The notes: generated by a model not told the origin, from the sequence alone. Shown: positions 29,967-39,110, counted from the stretch's first letter. The stretch is DNA of 64,000 nucleotides from Bdellovibrio bacteriovorus (GCF_001592735.1 NZ_LUKE01000001.1:1399018-1463017), one strand, 5' to 3'. Numbers and translations: made by a program.

Positions 29967-31724
29967 TTGTCTGAACCCAAAGATTCACAAGGTGTTGAAG
30001 TAGTTAAAAAACGTGGTCGCACAAAAGCAGCTGCCGAAGAAACTCCTGCCCCAGCCGCTGTAGCGCCAACTCCTCCCCCGGCGCCAGAACCCGTTGCTGC
30101 CGCAGCGCCACAAGCACCCGAAGCCGCAACTCCTCCTCCTGCAGCAAACCCCCCGGCTTCAAACAATGAAGATCGCCCACAAAGACAAGATCGTCCGCAG
30201 CATCAGCACCAACAACGTCGCGACTTCCGCCCCAATAACCGCGATAATAGAAATGATCGCAATGATCGCGGTGGACACCGTCATGGTGGTGACCGTGACC
30301 GCGGTGGGGATCGCGGTAATAACCAACGTCGTGACTTCCGTAATGATCGCAACGACCGTCATCGCGATGAAGGTCAACCAGGTGGTGATGATGTTCACGC
30401 AACACCTCCAGCACAAACTCAAGATGTGGACTTGGCAGATATCCAGTTAACCGATGAAGAAAAAAGCTGGTTGTCTTCAAAGGACTTAAAGTCAAAAAAC
30501 ATCACGCAGCTCACAGAGCTGGCAACTAAACTTAAAATTGAAAATGCCGCTGGTCTTCGCCGTCAAGACATGATCTTTGAGATCTTGAAACGTGCAGCAA
30601 AACTTGGACAGGATATTTACGGTTCAGGTGTTCTTGAAATCCTGCCCGATGGTTACGGTTTCTTGCGCTCGCCGGATTACAACTATCTTCCAGGTCCGGA
30701 TGATATCTATGTTTCTCCGTCACAAATTCGTCGCTTCGGTTTAAGAACCGGTGACACGGTAACGGGAACAGTTCGTCCACCTAAAGAAGGCGAACGATAC
30801 TTTGCTTTATTAAAAGTTGATTCATTGAACTTTGAAACAACTGAAAAAGGTAAAGATAAAATCCTTTTTGACAACTTAACGCCGCTTTATCCAAATGAGC
30901 GCCTTAAGCTTGAACACAGCCCTGGCGAATACACAACACGTGTTGTGGATTTGATGGCTCCACTTGGAAAGGGTCAACGTGCCCTTATTGTGGCACCGCC
31001 AAGAACTGGTAAAACAGTTTTGATGCAACAAATTGCCAATGCAATTACTCACAATCATCCCGAAGTTAAATTGATCGTACTATTGATCGATGAACGTCCG
31101 GAAGAGGTGACGGACATGCAACGCACCGTTAAGGGTGAAGTTGTGTCGTCAACATTTGATGAGCCACCCACTCGCCACGTTCAGGTTGCAGAAATGGTCA
31201 TCGAAAAAGCAAAACGTTTGGTTGAACACAAGCATGACGTTGTTATCTTGTTAGACTCTATCACTCGTTTAGCGCGTGCTTACAATACGGTTGTTCCGCC
31301 TTCTGGTAAGATCTTATCGGGTGGTGTGGATTCCAATGCCCTTCACAAACCAAAGCGTTTCTTCGGCGCGGCTCGTAATATCGAAGAAGGTGGATCATTA
31401 ACAATCATCGCGACCGCGTTGATCGATACCGGTTCTCGTATGGATGAGGTTATCTTCGAGGAATTTAAAGGTACTGGTAATGCCGAGATCCACTTGGATC
31501 GTAAGCTTATGGAGAAACGTATCTTCCCTTGTATGGACATCAACAAATCAGGAACTCGTAAAGAGGACTTGCTGGTTGAAAAAGGCGATCTGAACCGTCT
31601 GTGGATCTTGCGTAAGGTTCTTGCGCCAATGAATCCGATCGACGCGATGGAGTTCTTGTTGGATAAAGTGGAAAACACGAAAACCAATACGGACTTCTTG
31701 AAAGCCATGTCGGGTCCAGGTTAA
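29967..31724 (+). CDS. rho: Transcription termination factor Rho with long disordered N-terminal insert
   Basis: A 585-residue hexameric RNA helicase. Residues 1-50 are Ala/Pro-rich, and about 60-140 are an Arg/Asn/Asp/His-rich segment (repeats such as [13 protein letters not shown]) that lies before the Rho N-terminal domain. The RNA-binding domain follows, with [21 protein letters not shown], and then the ATPase with Walker [10 protein letters not shown] (Lys349) and [13 protein letters not shown]. Long inserts of this type occur in Rho of several phyla and can alter RNA binding or promote phase separation. Translation starts at TTG, eight bases after AAGGAG; an out-of-frame ATG four bases upstream encodes only MFV and overlaps the start. 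Confidence 0.96.
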   Translation: MSEPKDSQGVEVVKKRGRTKAAAEETPAPAAVAPTPPPAPEPVAAAAPQAPEAATPPPAANPPASNNEDRPQRQDRPQHQHQQRRDFRPNNRDNRNDRNDRGGHRHGGDRDRGGDRGNNQRRDFRNDRNDRHRDEGQPGGDDVHATPPAQTQDVDLADIQLTDEEKSWLSSKDLKSKNITQLTELATKLKIENAAGLRRQDMIFEILKRAAKLGQDIYGSGVLEILPDGYGFLRSPDYNYLPGPDDIYVSPSQIRRFGLRTGDTVTGTVRPPKEGERYFALLKVDSLNFETTEKGKDKILFDNLTPLYPNERLKLEHSPGEYTTRVVDLMAPLGKGQRALIVAPPRTGKTVLMQQIANAITHNHPEVKLIVLLIDERPEEVTDMQRTVKGEVVSSTFDEPPTRHVQVAEMVIEKAKRLVEHKHDVVILLDSITRLARAYNTVVPPSGKILSGGVDSNALHKPKRFFGAARNIEEGGSLTIIATALIDTGSRMDEVIFEEFKGTGNAEIHLDRKLMEKRIFPCMDINKSGTRKEDLLVEKGDLNRLWILRKVLAPMNPIDAMEFLLDKVENTKTNTDFLKAMSGPG

Positions 31725-31733
31725 AAATAAAAC

Positions 31734-31763
31734 AAAAAGGAGGCCGCAAGCCTCCTTTTTTTA
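31734..31763 (+). terminator. Intrinsic terminator of rho
   Basis: AGGAGGC at 31738-31744 pairs with GCCTCCT at 31750-31756 across CGCAA, followed by T-rich sequence and preceded by A-rich sequence. Confidence 0.88.
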
Positions 31764-31827
31764 TTCTAAGACTTGCCAAAACTTATTTCGGCCTTACATT
31801 AGCCCTATTGAAAAAGGAGCTTTTGTT

Positions 31828-33708
31828 ATGGCTAAAACGGTTCAGAATTTTAACGCGGAAATTAAGCAACTTTTAGATATTGTTATTCACTCGCTGTATT
31901 CGCAAAAAGAGATTTTTTTGCGTGAACTTTTGTCCAATGCCTCGGACGCAATTGATAAATTAAAATTTCAATCCCTGACCAATTCTTCGATCTTACCTGC
32001 TGGCTGGGAACCCCAGATCCGCCTGGTTCCCAACAAAGAATCAAAAACCCTGAGCATTATTGATAATGGGATCGGCATGACCACGGCCGAGGTCAACGAA
32101 TTCATCGGAACGATCGCGCGTTCTGGTGCTAAAGCCTTTATGAAAATGAATGAAGAAAATAAAACTAAGCCAGAGCTTATTGGGCAGTTCGGTGTCGGTT
32201 TCTATTCAGCTTTTATGGTGGCGGACCGCGTGACTTTGCATACCCAAAAAGCCGGTGAGAATGACGGCACTGTGTGGGAATCAACAGGAGATGGAACTTA
32301 TTCAATTGATCAAGTACCACGCCCTGAAGGCACGGGCACGACCCTCACACTTCATCTTAAAGAATTTAAGAACGAGGATGAGGTTTCCGATTTCACCGAT
32401 GCGTGGGTTTTAAAATCTCTGGTAAAAAAATATTCTGACTTCATCGCCTTTCCGATCAAGATGAAAAACGACAAAGGCGAAGAAGAAACTTTGAACTCAC
32501 AAAAAGCTCTGTGGCTGCGTTCGCCCTCGGAAGTGACGGCCGAGGAACACAAAGAGTTCTATCAACATCTTAGCCATGACTGGAATGAGCCGCTTAAAAC
32601 GATTCATTATAAAGCCGAAGGCACGATGGAATTTAATGCGTTATTATATATCCCAACCAAAAAGCCTTGGAATTTTAATACGGGCGACATGGCTTACGGA
32701 TTAAGCCTTTACATTAAGCGTGTCTTTATCATGGCTGACTGCAAGGATCTTTTGCCGACGTATCTTAGATTTGTAAAAGGCCTGGTAGATAGCAGTGATC
32801 TTTCGCTGAATGTTTCCCGTGAGCTTTTGCAACAAGATCGTCAGGTTACACAAATTCGTAAAAACGTGACCACAAAAATTTTGAGCACTTTGAAAGAGCT
32901 TCTTTTAAAGGACAGATCTGCTTATGAAAACTTTTGGAATGAGTTTGGCGCAACTTTAAAAGAAGGCTTGCCCGCAGATCCAGGCAACAAAGAAAAACTT
33001 CAAGACCTTTGTTTATTTCATTCGACTCATTCAGATAAGATGACAACGCTTGAAGAATACGTCGGTCGCATGAAGAACGAACAAAAAGAAATTTTCTATA
33101 TCACGGGCGACAACTTGGCGCAGATTCGCAACAGTCCTTATTTGGAGCGATTAAATGAAAAAGGTTTTGAAGTTCTTTTACTGGTAGACACGGTCGACGA
33201 GTGGATGATCGAAGCCTTAAGAGAATATAAAGAAAAGAAACTTCAATCTATCACCAAAGAAGGCTTAGATCTGGACACGGCCGAAGAAAAGGCTCGTCAT
33301 GAAGAAGAAAAAAAGCAGTCGGAGGTCACGTTAAAGCCTGTTTTAGAAGTGATGAAAAAAACTTTGGAAAGTCAGGTTAAAGATGTCGTTATTTCGGATC
33401 GATTAACAACGACACCGGTGTGCCTTGTTTCTGCTTCGAATGATCCATCAGCGCACTTGCAAAAGCTGATGTCCCGTTTGGGACAAGAGCAGTCCATGAT
33501 GAATGCGAAACGCATTATGGAAATTAATCCTAAGCATCCGGTATTCCAAAAAATGCTTGAAGCTGGCGCCGATCAGCAAGCAAAGTGGGCTGAAATTTTA
33601 TACAACCAAGCCTTACTTACTGAAGGATCGGCCCTGCCAGATCCAGTGAAATTTTCCCACCAAATCGCCGATCTTATGATCCAGGCCGCATCAGGTGTAA
33701 AACACTGA
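31828..33708 (+). CDS. htpG: Hsp90-family molecular chaperone HtpG
   Basis: A 626-residue cytoplasmic ATP-dependent chaperone. The GHKL ATPase motifs are clear: RELLSNASDAIDKL near 30-43, DNGIGMT, and GQFGVGFYSAFMVAD. The middle domain carries NVSRELLQQDRQV with the catalytic Arg, and the C-terminal dimerisation domain ends at ASGVKH. It starts 17 bases or less after a strong AAAAAGGAG. The A of its TGA overlaps with the asparaginase ATG (TGATG). Confidence 0.97.
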   Translation: MAKTVQNFNAEIKQLLDIVIHSLYSQKEIFLRELLSNASDAIDKLKFQSLTNSSILPAGWEPQIRLVPNKESKTLSIIDNGIGMTTAEVNEFIGTIARSGAKAFMKMNEENKTKPELIGQFGVGFYSAFMVADRVTLHTQKAGENDGTVWESTGDGTYSIDQVPRPEGTGTTLTLHLKEFKNEDEVSDFTDAWVLKSLVKKYSDFIAFPIKMKNDKGEEETLNSQKALWLRSPSEVTAEEHKEFYQHLSHDWNEPLKTIHYKAEGTMEFNALLYIPTKKPWNFNTGDMAYGLSLYIKRVFIMADCKDLLPTYLRFVKGLVDSSDLSLNVSRELLQQDRQVTQIRKNVTTKILSTLKELLLKDRSAYENFWNEFGATLKEGLPADPGNKEKLQDLCLFHSTHSDKMTTLEEYVGRMKNEQKEIFYITGDNLAQIRNSPYLERLNEKGFEVLLLVDTVDEWMIEALREYKEKKLQSITKEGLDLDTAEEKARHEEEKKQSEVTLKPVLEVMKKTLESQVKDVVISDRLTTTPVCLVSASNDPSAHLQKLMSRLGQEQSMMNAKRIMEINPKHPVFQKMLEAGADQQAKWAEILYNQALLTEGSALPDPVKFSHQIADLMIQAASGVKH

Positions 33709-34670
33709 TGAAAATTGTTGTGGAACGTGGGTCCCATGTTGAATCAATGCACCAAGTTTCGTACGTGGTCATGGATCCTCAAGGAAAAATCTTAGACTCT
33801 TCAGGCGATGTTGAAGAAAAGTTTTTCCCGCGTTCCGCAATTAAGATGATTCAGGTTTTACCCTTAGTTCGGTTTAAAAGGGAACGGGGTCTTCCGTCAT
33901 CACCTCATGAATTAGCGTGTGCTTGCGCTTCCCACGCAGGTGAGAAGGTTCACATCGAGATCGTTTCTAGCTGGTTAGAACGGCTCTCACTTAAAGAGTC
34001 GCATTTGATTTGTGGGGCGCATCTTCCGTTTAATGAAACGGCCGCGAAATTCTTTATCCAAAATAATGAAGCCCCCACTCGTTTGCATAACAACTGCTCT
34101 GGTAAACATACCGGCATGCTTGAATGGGCGCGGCTTTTAAATGCGTCCGTGGAAAATTACGCGGATATCAATCATCCCGTACAACAATCCATTCGTACGG
34201 AAATGCAGACGATGGCAGAAATTAAAATGCAAAACGAAGACTGGGCGATTGATGGTTGCGGAATTCCCGCCTGGCGAATGCCGTTAAAAAATATTGCGAC
34301 AATGCTATGGCATTTTTCTTCCGAAGCGGCGATCAAGGGATCCGCTGAGGAAGAAGTGTTTCAAGCGTGCGTGCAAAATCCAGTTTTAACCGCCGGAAGT
34401 GATGAGTTCTGCACACAGGCCATGAAGCAGCTTTCAGGAGAAGTTTTTTTAAAAGTCGGCGCTGAAGGTTTTATGACCGCGATATTACCCCACCGAAAAA
34501 AAGTGATCGTCCTTAAAGTTCACGACGGAGCAGAACGAGCGTCCGAAGTGGCAATCAGCCATTTGCTGGCACGCCATGTTCCCGAAATGAAAACGGCCCT
34601 TTCCGCGTGGACAGAGCCTCCCCTTTTTAACTGGGCGGGAACGGCTGTGGGTAGGATCAAGGCGATCTAA
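33708..34670 (+). CDS. Type II (rhizobial-type) L-asparaginase
   Basis: A 320-residue protein of the Asparaginase_II family, which is unrelated to E. coli AnsA and AnsB. Family segments are the SAIKMIQVLPLV stretch, ACACASHAGEKVH, the HNNCSGKHTGML core with the zinc/catalytic Cys-Ser-Gly-Lys, and DGCGIPAW. It hydrolyses asparagine to aspartate and ammonia in the cytoplasm; there is no signal peptide. It is coupled to htpG by TGATG. Amino acid catabolism fits a predator fed on prey protein (inference). Its stop overlaps the stop of the gene on the other strand by four bases. Confidence 0.9.
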   Translation: MKIVVERGSHVESMHQVSYVVMDPQGKILDSSGDVEEKFFPRSAIKMIQVLPLVRFKRERGLPSSPHELACACASHAGEKVHIEIVSSWLERLSLKESHLICGAHLPFNETAAKFFIQNNEAPTRLHNNCSGKHTGMLEWARLLNASVENYADINHPVQQSIRTEMQTMAEIKMQNEDWAIDGCGIPAWRMPLKNIATMLWHFSSEAAIKGSAEEEVFQACVQNPVLTAGSDEFCTQAMKQLSGEVFLKVGAEGFMTAILPHRKKVIVLKVHDGAERASEVAISHLLARHVPEMKTALSAWTEPPLFNWAGTAVGRIKAI

Positions 34671-37402
34671 AGACGATTTGCAATGAAATCTTTGATCTCC
34701 GGATTCTTGAATTCAGTCGCTAATGCTTTTATTTTTTGTACTTTTTCTAGATCACTCATCCCTAAGCCGAGGTGAAAATACATCAAGGTTTGTGTAAGGC
34801 CAAAGGAGCTAAATTTTTTTTCTTTGAGGTTCTTTTTGATTAAACCATAAAAATCAGATCCGCCGCTGTATTTTAAACACTCGTCGCTCGCCAAATTCTT
34901 TTCCACGAACTCTAGGCAGATAGACGCGGCCTTTTCCGGAGCTTGGAATAATAGGGCATCAAAAAGAAAGTTTTGACCATCGTCCGGTACGATATTCTTT
35001 CGTAGTTCTGTATTTATCGTATCGTCATTTAGATCAACCATGCGTAAAATTCCACTGGCGGTATAACGATCTTTACTCACAGCCAGCTTTACATCCGTAT
35101 TTAGCTTTTTACGATCTTTATACATTTTGAGAATCGTTTCGAAGCTGTACCGCGGTGAAGATTGCCGGGCGAAAAGTAAAATCGTGTAAAGTTCTTTAAC
35201 GCTTGAAACCGTTTCTTTAAACTGAACCATATTCTTGGTAATTTCAAGATTTGGAAAGTCTGATGCTTCAAAGAGCGGAAGACGATTGTCAAAATCAGCC
35301 AAGAGATAATTAAAAAGTCCCATAGTGACGGACTTTCTTTCGGCGAGATTGCCAGACTCTGCGCAATTAGAAAAATAGTTCTGGGCGGTTATTTGAACGA
35401 CCATAACGTTATCTTCTTTAATGCGATTTACCACCGCCTTAGACAAGACAGAACAATACTCTGAAGCGGAGCGAGTTCGCTTCAAGATTTCAAAATATTT
35501 CTTCAAAGCATCGAAGGAGATATTTAATTGTTCGTTATTGATGACCTTAGTGCGAATATTGTTAATAACCTCTGCCGAAATTCGGCTCGATTTATCTAAT
35601 GACTTGATAGCGACATCTCCACCAGGGGTGACCACAAATGAGAAATCAACCAGGGCTAACTGAACCTGTGGGTCGGCGAATACGGGATTGTTATTATCAA
35701 TATTTCTTTCTAAAGTTTCTGCAACAGGGCTGCCAAGGCTGTCTGGTTTTTTCATAGCTCTGTTGATCAAATCTAAAATCATCGGCGCGTCTAAGCGGAC
35801 GTAACAGCCGATATTCGCTAAATATTGCGTGTCTTCAATGAGGCCCGTATTTAGATTTTTGACCGGGATTAAAGGTCGGTGTTCCTCAGTTTCACAAAGA
35901 ATTTGATTTTGAAATTCACTAAGAATTTTTGAAGCATCATTCAGCTTCAGTTCTTTGTAAAGTCGTCCCGATCCGGATTCAGGGATCGCGATATTTCGGA
36001 AAAGCAAATTGTAAGCTCCAGACATTCGGCTATCATTTTTCGCGAACTCTTGAAATTCTTTAAGGGCCTTAAAAAAGAACCCCTCATTATAAAGTGCTAA
36101 GCAGCTCATTGCCTCAACAAACTCTTCGTCTTTCCAGCGTGCGGCCGGTATGGTTTTTTCATCAATGCTAACTTTCAACGAATTGGACTGAGCATAAGAA
36201 CAGATGAAATCTTTTTGATCGATACTAAAATCGCGATCCAAAGGCCCTAAAAGGTAAGAGACGATTTTTTGAGAATATTCTTCCTTCGGAAGCCAGCCAA
36301 AAAAATTCATAAATGTTAAAATTTTAAGCTGGACTGACAGCATCGAAGTGTCGCGTTTTTCGATGATGTGATGAAGCGAAGCCTTCAGGCGCTTGTCTCC
36401 CATGATCTTTTCTAAGGGCTCAAACTCTTTGTCTTCCCACTCATGCCCGCTGGCCGTGACTTGGCTCAGCCATTCGTTGATGGCCGGTAGGAACTGAAAT
36501 GATTTTTCGGATCTTAAAGAAGAGGCCACCCAGTTTGCTTTTTGGGTCAAACTGACTTTAGGATTATTCAGATAGCACACGGGCATTTGATCGCCATTAA
36601 ATTCTTTGGCGCCAGTGGACTGAGTTAAAGCAGTGCCCTTAAGCGCTTTTCCGAAAAGTTCATTAAACCCGCTGTTAAGATCATTGAGACCTTTTAAAGA
36701 ATAGTACTGCTGGGGATTGATGGATTTAAAATAGCTTGTTAATAGCGGCTTTACGGTTTTCCCGGAAGGACCCACAGAATCAAAGCCATAGATTCTTGAA
36801 GCTCCACGGAAAACTCGGCGCATGCGGTCTGCGTAAGAATCGCCTAATGGGGAATAGCGGAATGCGACGATTTGCTCAGCCTGATCAGCGCTAAAGCCAT
36901 CCTGCAAGAGCACGGCACGGTATTGTTCAGGCGTGCGGTGATCGCGACTTTTGCCAGCTAAGGTGTTGCAACCAAACAAATAGACCTCTTTAGGTTTTTG
37001 CAAAACCCCCGAACAAGCAGAGTCGCAGGACTTTTTTTCAAGTTCTTCCATGGAAAGATTCAATCCTGAGCTACCAAAAAAGCTGCCACCGAAATGGCCT
37101 GAAATCAGAAGCACATCGCAGCTGATCTTTTGTCGGCAGGCGCGACCTAAAAATTGCGCCTCATCGGCGACAGCTTGGGTTTCTATCGTGTCGGTTTCAT
37201 CTTCCGGAAGCTCTGTCAGCTCAATGAAATTGGCGTTTTTTTCACCGATGTGCTTTTTGAAAAGTTCAATTTCATCATTGGAATTGATCGTGATGCTGCA
37301 TATGTTGGGTTTGCCATTAGAAACGGCTGCAGCCCCAAAAGCATAAGATTGAAAGGCCAAGCATACGAACGCAACCATCGAAAAATAGAATTGTTTTTTC
37401 AT
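34667..37402 (-). CDS. Large exported protein with a caspase/CHAT-like His-Cys pair (putative clan CD peptidase)
   Basis: A 911-residue secreted protein starting at MKKQFYFSM with a signal peptide cut near the FGAAA segment; a frame ten codons longer exists. After the N-terminus comes a beta strand and DVLLISGHFGG with His103, then 40 residues later EVYLFGCNTLAG with Cys145. A hydrophobic strand ending in His plus Gly, then a second strand ending in a Cys, is the layout of clan CD cysteine peptidases (caspases, CHAT, gingipains). IYGFDSVGPSG near 220 could be a substrate-pocket segment. The remaining 650 residues are helical and Cys-poor, possibly an array of helical repeats. No family name is known to me. 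The catalytic assignment is an inference from the motifs. Confidence 0.7.
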   Translation of the reverse strand: MKKQFYFSMVAFVCLAFQSYAFGAAAVSNGKPNICSITINSNDEIELFKKHIGEKNANFIELTELPEDETDTIETQAVADEAQFLGRACRQKISCDVLLISGHFGGSFFGSSGLNLSMEELEKKSCDSACSGVLQKPKEVYLFGCNTLAGKSRDHRTPEQYRAVLLQDGFSADQAEQIVAFRYSPLGDSYADRMRRVFRGASRIYGFDSVGPSGKTVKPLLTSYFKSINPQQYYSLKGLNDLNSGFNELFGKALKGTALTQSTGAKEFNGDQMPVCYLNNPKVSLTQKANWVASSLRSEKSFQFLPAINEWLSQVTASGHEWEDKEFEPLEKIMGDKRLKASLHHIIEKRDTSMLSVQLKILTFMNFFGWLPKEEYSQKIVSYLLGPLDRDFSIDQKDFICSYAQSNSLKVSIDEKTIPAARWKDEEFVEAMSCLALYNEGFFFKALKEFQEFAKNDSRMSGAYNLLFRNIAIPESGSGRLYKELKLNDASKILSEFQNQILCETEEHRPLIPVKNLNTGLIEDTQYLANIGCYVRLDAPMILDLINRAMKKPDSLGSPVAETLERNIDNNNPVFADPQVQLALVDFSFVVTPGGDVAIKSLDKSSRISAEVINNIRTKVINNEQLNISFDALKKYFEILKRTRSASEYCSVLSKAVVNRIKEDNVMVVQITAQNYFSNCAESGNLAERKSVTMGLFNYLLADFDNRLPLFEASDFPNLEITKNMVQFKETVSSVKELYTILLFARQSSPRYSFETILKMYKDRKKLNTDVKLAVSKDRYTASGILRMVDLNDDTINTELRKNIVPDDGQNFLFDALLFQAPEKAASICLEFVEKNLASDECLKYSGGSDFYGLIKKNLKEKKFSSFGLTQTLMYFHLGLGMSDLEKVQKIKALATEFKNPEIKDFIANRL

Positions 37403-37535
37403 CCCCAGTTTCAAAGCAGGTTCTATGCCCATACTTTGAGGGCTTTATATACGCCAAGCCGTTTATATGCGTAATAGGCATATATCGGTGACATTTTACA
37501 GGGGACTTGCCCCAAAATGGCACAGCTCAACAACT

Positions 37536-37565
37536 AAAAAGGGGATGAGCAATCATCCCCTTTTT
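37536..37565. terminator. Terminator between two minus-strand genes (symmetric)
   Basis: GGGGATGA at 37541-37548 pairs with TCATCCCC at 37553-37560 across GCAA, flanked by AAAAA and TTTTT. It lies 25 bases downstream of the VOC gene stop in the minus direction. Confidence 0.9.
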
Positions 37566-37589
37566 AGTTAGAACTTTTGAAATTTAAAA

Positions 37590-38357
37590 CTATGTTTTAT
37601 TGGCCTTCGCCGTCATCTCGATCATCATCGTTTCGATTTGTTCAAGGTCGGTTTCGGTGATTTCATAAACTTGTTTGTCGCCCACTTTTGCCAAGATGGC
37701 TTCAAACAAATCTTTTTTAAAGAATGAAAGCACGTTTCCTGATTGATACTCGCGCTCCTTTTCATCGTAAAGACCTAAGAACGTTTCATCACGGAACCAG
37801 GATTGTTTGTTCGCTTTTTGGATAGTTGCAAGCTCGGAATCGCTTGGATCGCGTTGCAGGAACTCAAAGAAGAATCCTGAAGATTTGCTGCCCGGTAAGA
37901 ACCACTCGCCAGAGAAAACTTGGATCAAGTTTTCGTGATCGTCTTTTAAGATCGGGGTTACGAATTGAACCCCACGCTCAACACAGTGTTTGTGGAAAGC
38001 GATCAAATCTGGAGTGCGCAAAGCCAAATGCTGAACGTGGGCCACGGCATCGTGACCTTCAAGCATGGTGCGAACATGTGAAGGTGTTCCCGCGGGCTCA
38101 GAAGGTTGAACCAATGCGAAGATGGTGTTGAGTGGATCATTTTTTTCTTTTGGTTGCCATTCGCCCAAGCGGGTGGCGTAGGTCATAGAAACGTCTTTTT
38201 GGCCGTCTTTCCCTTTACGCTTTTTTTCATACAAAAGATCTTCAGGAGTTGTTCCGAAAATAATACGGAAAACCACATAAGACATGATGTAAAGTTTTGG
38301 GTGGAAAAGCATCGTCGTATGATCGATGGTAAAGTTCTGAAAAGGATGTTTTTTCAT
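37590..38357 (-). CDS. HPPD-like VOC-superfamily protein
   Basis: A 255-residue protein resembling 4-hydroxyphenylpyruvate dioxygenase but about two-thirds its length. Visible are an N-terminal IDHTTM, HVQHLALRTPDLIAFHKHCVERGVQF, and GFFFEFLQRD with a metal-ligand-like Glu, which together match the two His and one Glu of the iron site. The family's C-terminal gate helix region with GNFRALFE is replaced by ETFLGLYDE. It may be a dioxygenase acting on an aromatic or another alpha-keto acid. AGGGGAG precedes two adjacent start codons, GTG and ATG; I chose the ATG for spacing. Confidence 0.75.
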   Translation of the reverse strand: MKKHPFQNFTIDHTTMLFHPKLYIMSYVVFRIIFGTTPEDLLYEKKRKGKDGQKDVSMTYATRLGEWQPKEKNDPLNTIFALVQPSEPAGTPSHVRTMLEGHDAVAHVQHLALRTPDLIAFHKHCVERGVQFVTPILKDDHENLIQVFSGEWFLPGSKSSGFFFEFLQRDPSDSELATIQKANKQSWFRDETFLGLYDEKEREYQSGNVLSFFKKDLFEAILAKVGDKQVYEITETDLEQIETMMIEMTAKANKT

Positions 38358-38660
38358 CACGGGCTCCCCTTAAAGTTATTTAAACAAAACGTGATCTTAG
38401 GCGGTCATTTTCTCTAGTGCAAGAGCTCTGCCCGGCGTGACGGCAAGTCCCACGGGATTCCCACCCGGGGGGTTGGTTGCCGAGGTCCAATTTTTAAAAT
38501 GAGTTTAACAATTGGAGTTGGCCCAGCGAAAGGGGGGGTGATTAATTTTGCGACTCCACTTAAGTAATTGAAATTATGCGGAAAAATATCGCATACTACA
38601 CCTGGCAGGAGGGTTGCTTGGGGGTTGCTTGCTGCCAAAAAAAGCAGCGATTAATACTCG

Positions 38661-38680
38661 ACACAGGGGGTCCCCTGTGT
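38661..38680. promoter_or_regulatory. Perfect 9-bp inverted repeat, candidate operator before rpmE2
   Basis: ACACAGGGG at 38661-38669 is the exact reverse complement of CCCCTGTGT at 38672-38680, with a GT spacer. Its right arm touches the candidate -35 region of the rpmE2 promoter. A dimeric regulator could bind it. It does not resemble the E. coli Zur box. Confidence 0.5.
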
Positions 38681-38708
38681 TACATCCTTTGAGCTTACGA
38701 CCTATAGT
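38680..38708 (+). promoter_or_regulatory. Candidate rpmE2 promoter
   Basis: TATAGT at 38703-38708 is a good -10; TTACAT at 38680-38685 is a weak -35 at 17-bp spacing. Transcription would start about 20 bases before the ATG. Confidence 0.4.
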
Positions 38709-38735
38709 TTTAGAAAATTTAGAAGGAAATCGGTC

Positions 38736-38981
38736 ATGAAACAAAACATTCATCCAAAAGTTAACACAGTGGTATTCAAAGATATCTCTTGTGATTTCTC
38801 TTTCTTGGGCACTTCAACTCTTCACTCTAACGAAAAAGTTAAATGGGAAGATGGCCAAGAATATCCATTGATCAAAGTTGAGATCTCTTCTGAATCTCAC
38901 CCTTTCTACACTGGTAAACAACGTGTAATGGATACTGAAGGTCGTATCGACCGTTTCAAAAAACGTTACGGCAAAAAGTAA
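38736..38981 (+). CDS. rpmE2: 50S ribosomal protein L31 type B
   Basis: An 81-residue L31 of type B, a 50S protein near the central protuberance. It starts [16 protein letters not shown] and ends FKKRYGKK. It lacks the CxxC zinc motif of type A L31, as expected for the zinc-independent form (only one Cys near residue 14). In many bacteria type B L31 is repressed by Zur when zinc is plentiful; the palindrome at 38661-38680 may be the control site here. AGAAGGAAA precedes the ATG. Confidence 0.93.
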   Translation: MKQNIHPKVNTVVFKDISCDFSFLGTSTLHSNEKVKWEDGQEYPLIKVEISSESHPFYTGKQRVMDTEGRIDRFKKRYGKK

Positions 38982-39016
38982 ATTCCAGACCTCCGTTCGG
39001 AGGACTTGTTTGCATG

Positions 39017-39052
39017 AAATGCGGTTCAAAATTCGAACCGCATTTTCATTTC
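39017..39052 (+). terminator. Intrinsic terminator of rpmE2
   Basis: AAATGCGGTTC at 39017-39027 pairs with GAACCGCATTT at 39035-39045, then TTTCATTT-like T-rich sequence. A smaller hairpin, CCTCCG-TTCGGAGG-type, lies before it near 38991. Confidence 0.7.
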
Positions 39053-39110
39053 CGATACTGGCGTTTTAGAATATCATCTTGAAGTACCAACAGATTTAGA
39101 GGCGGTTCTA

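Larger units (their letters stand above)
38358..38735. other. Intergenic region with strong secondary-structure potential
   Basis: A gap of 378 bases. I do not find a convincing gene; the 74-codon minus-strand frame across it has no ribosome binding site and odd composition. It contains a GC-rich stretch with CGGCAA (38441-38446) pairing TTGCCG (38477-38482) around a further foldable core, a run of seven G, a tandem GGGTTGCTTG repeat framed by GGCAG and CTGCC (38604-38636), and the operator-like palindrome before rpmE2. It may encode a structured RNA; I could not match a known class. Confidence 0.4.

Noticed and set aside
30004-30495. His-rich and Asp-rich frames on both strands in the rho N-terminal region
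   Set aside because: They are shadows of the repetitive Rho insert and have no start signals.
38404-38490. Cobalamin, cyclic-di-GMP or 6S RNA element
   Set aside because: I compared remembered consensus segments of these classes and found no match to their conserved cores.
38414-38638. 74-codon minus-strand frame in the intergenic region before rpmE2
   Set aside because: No ribosome binding site, Pro-rich composition unlike neighbours; the region looks like structured DNA or RNA.
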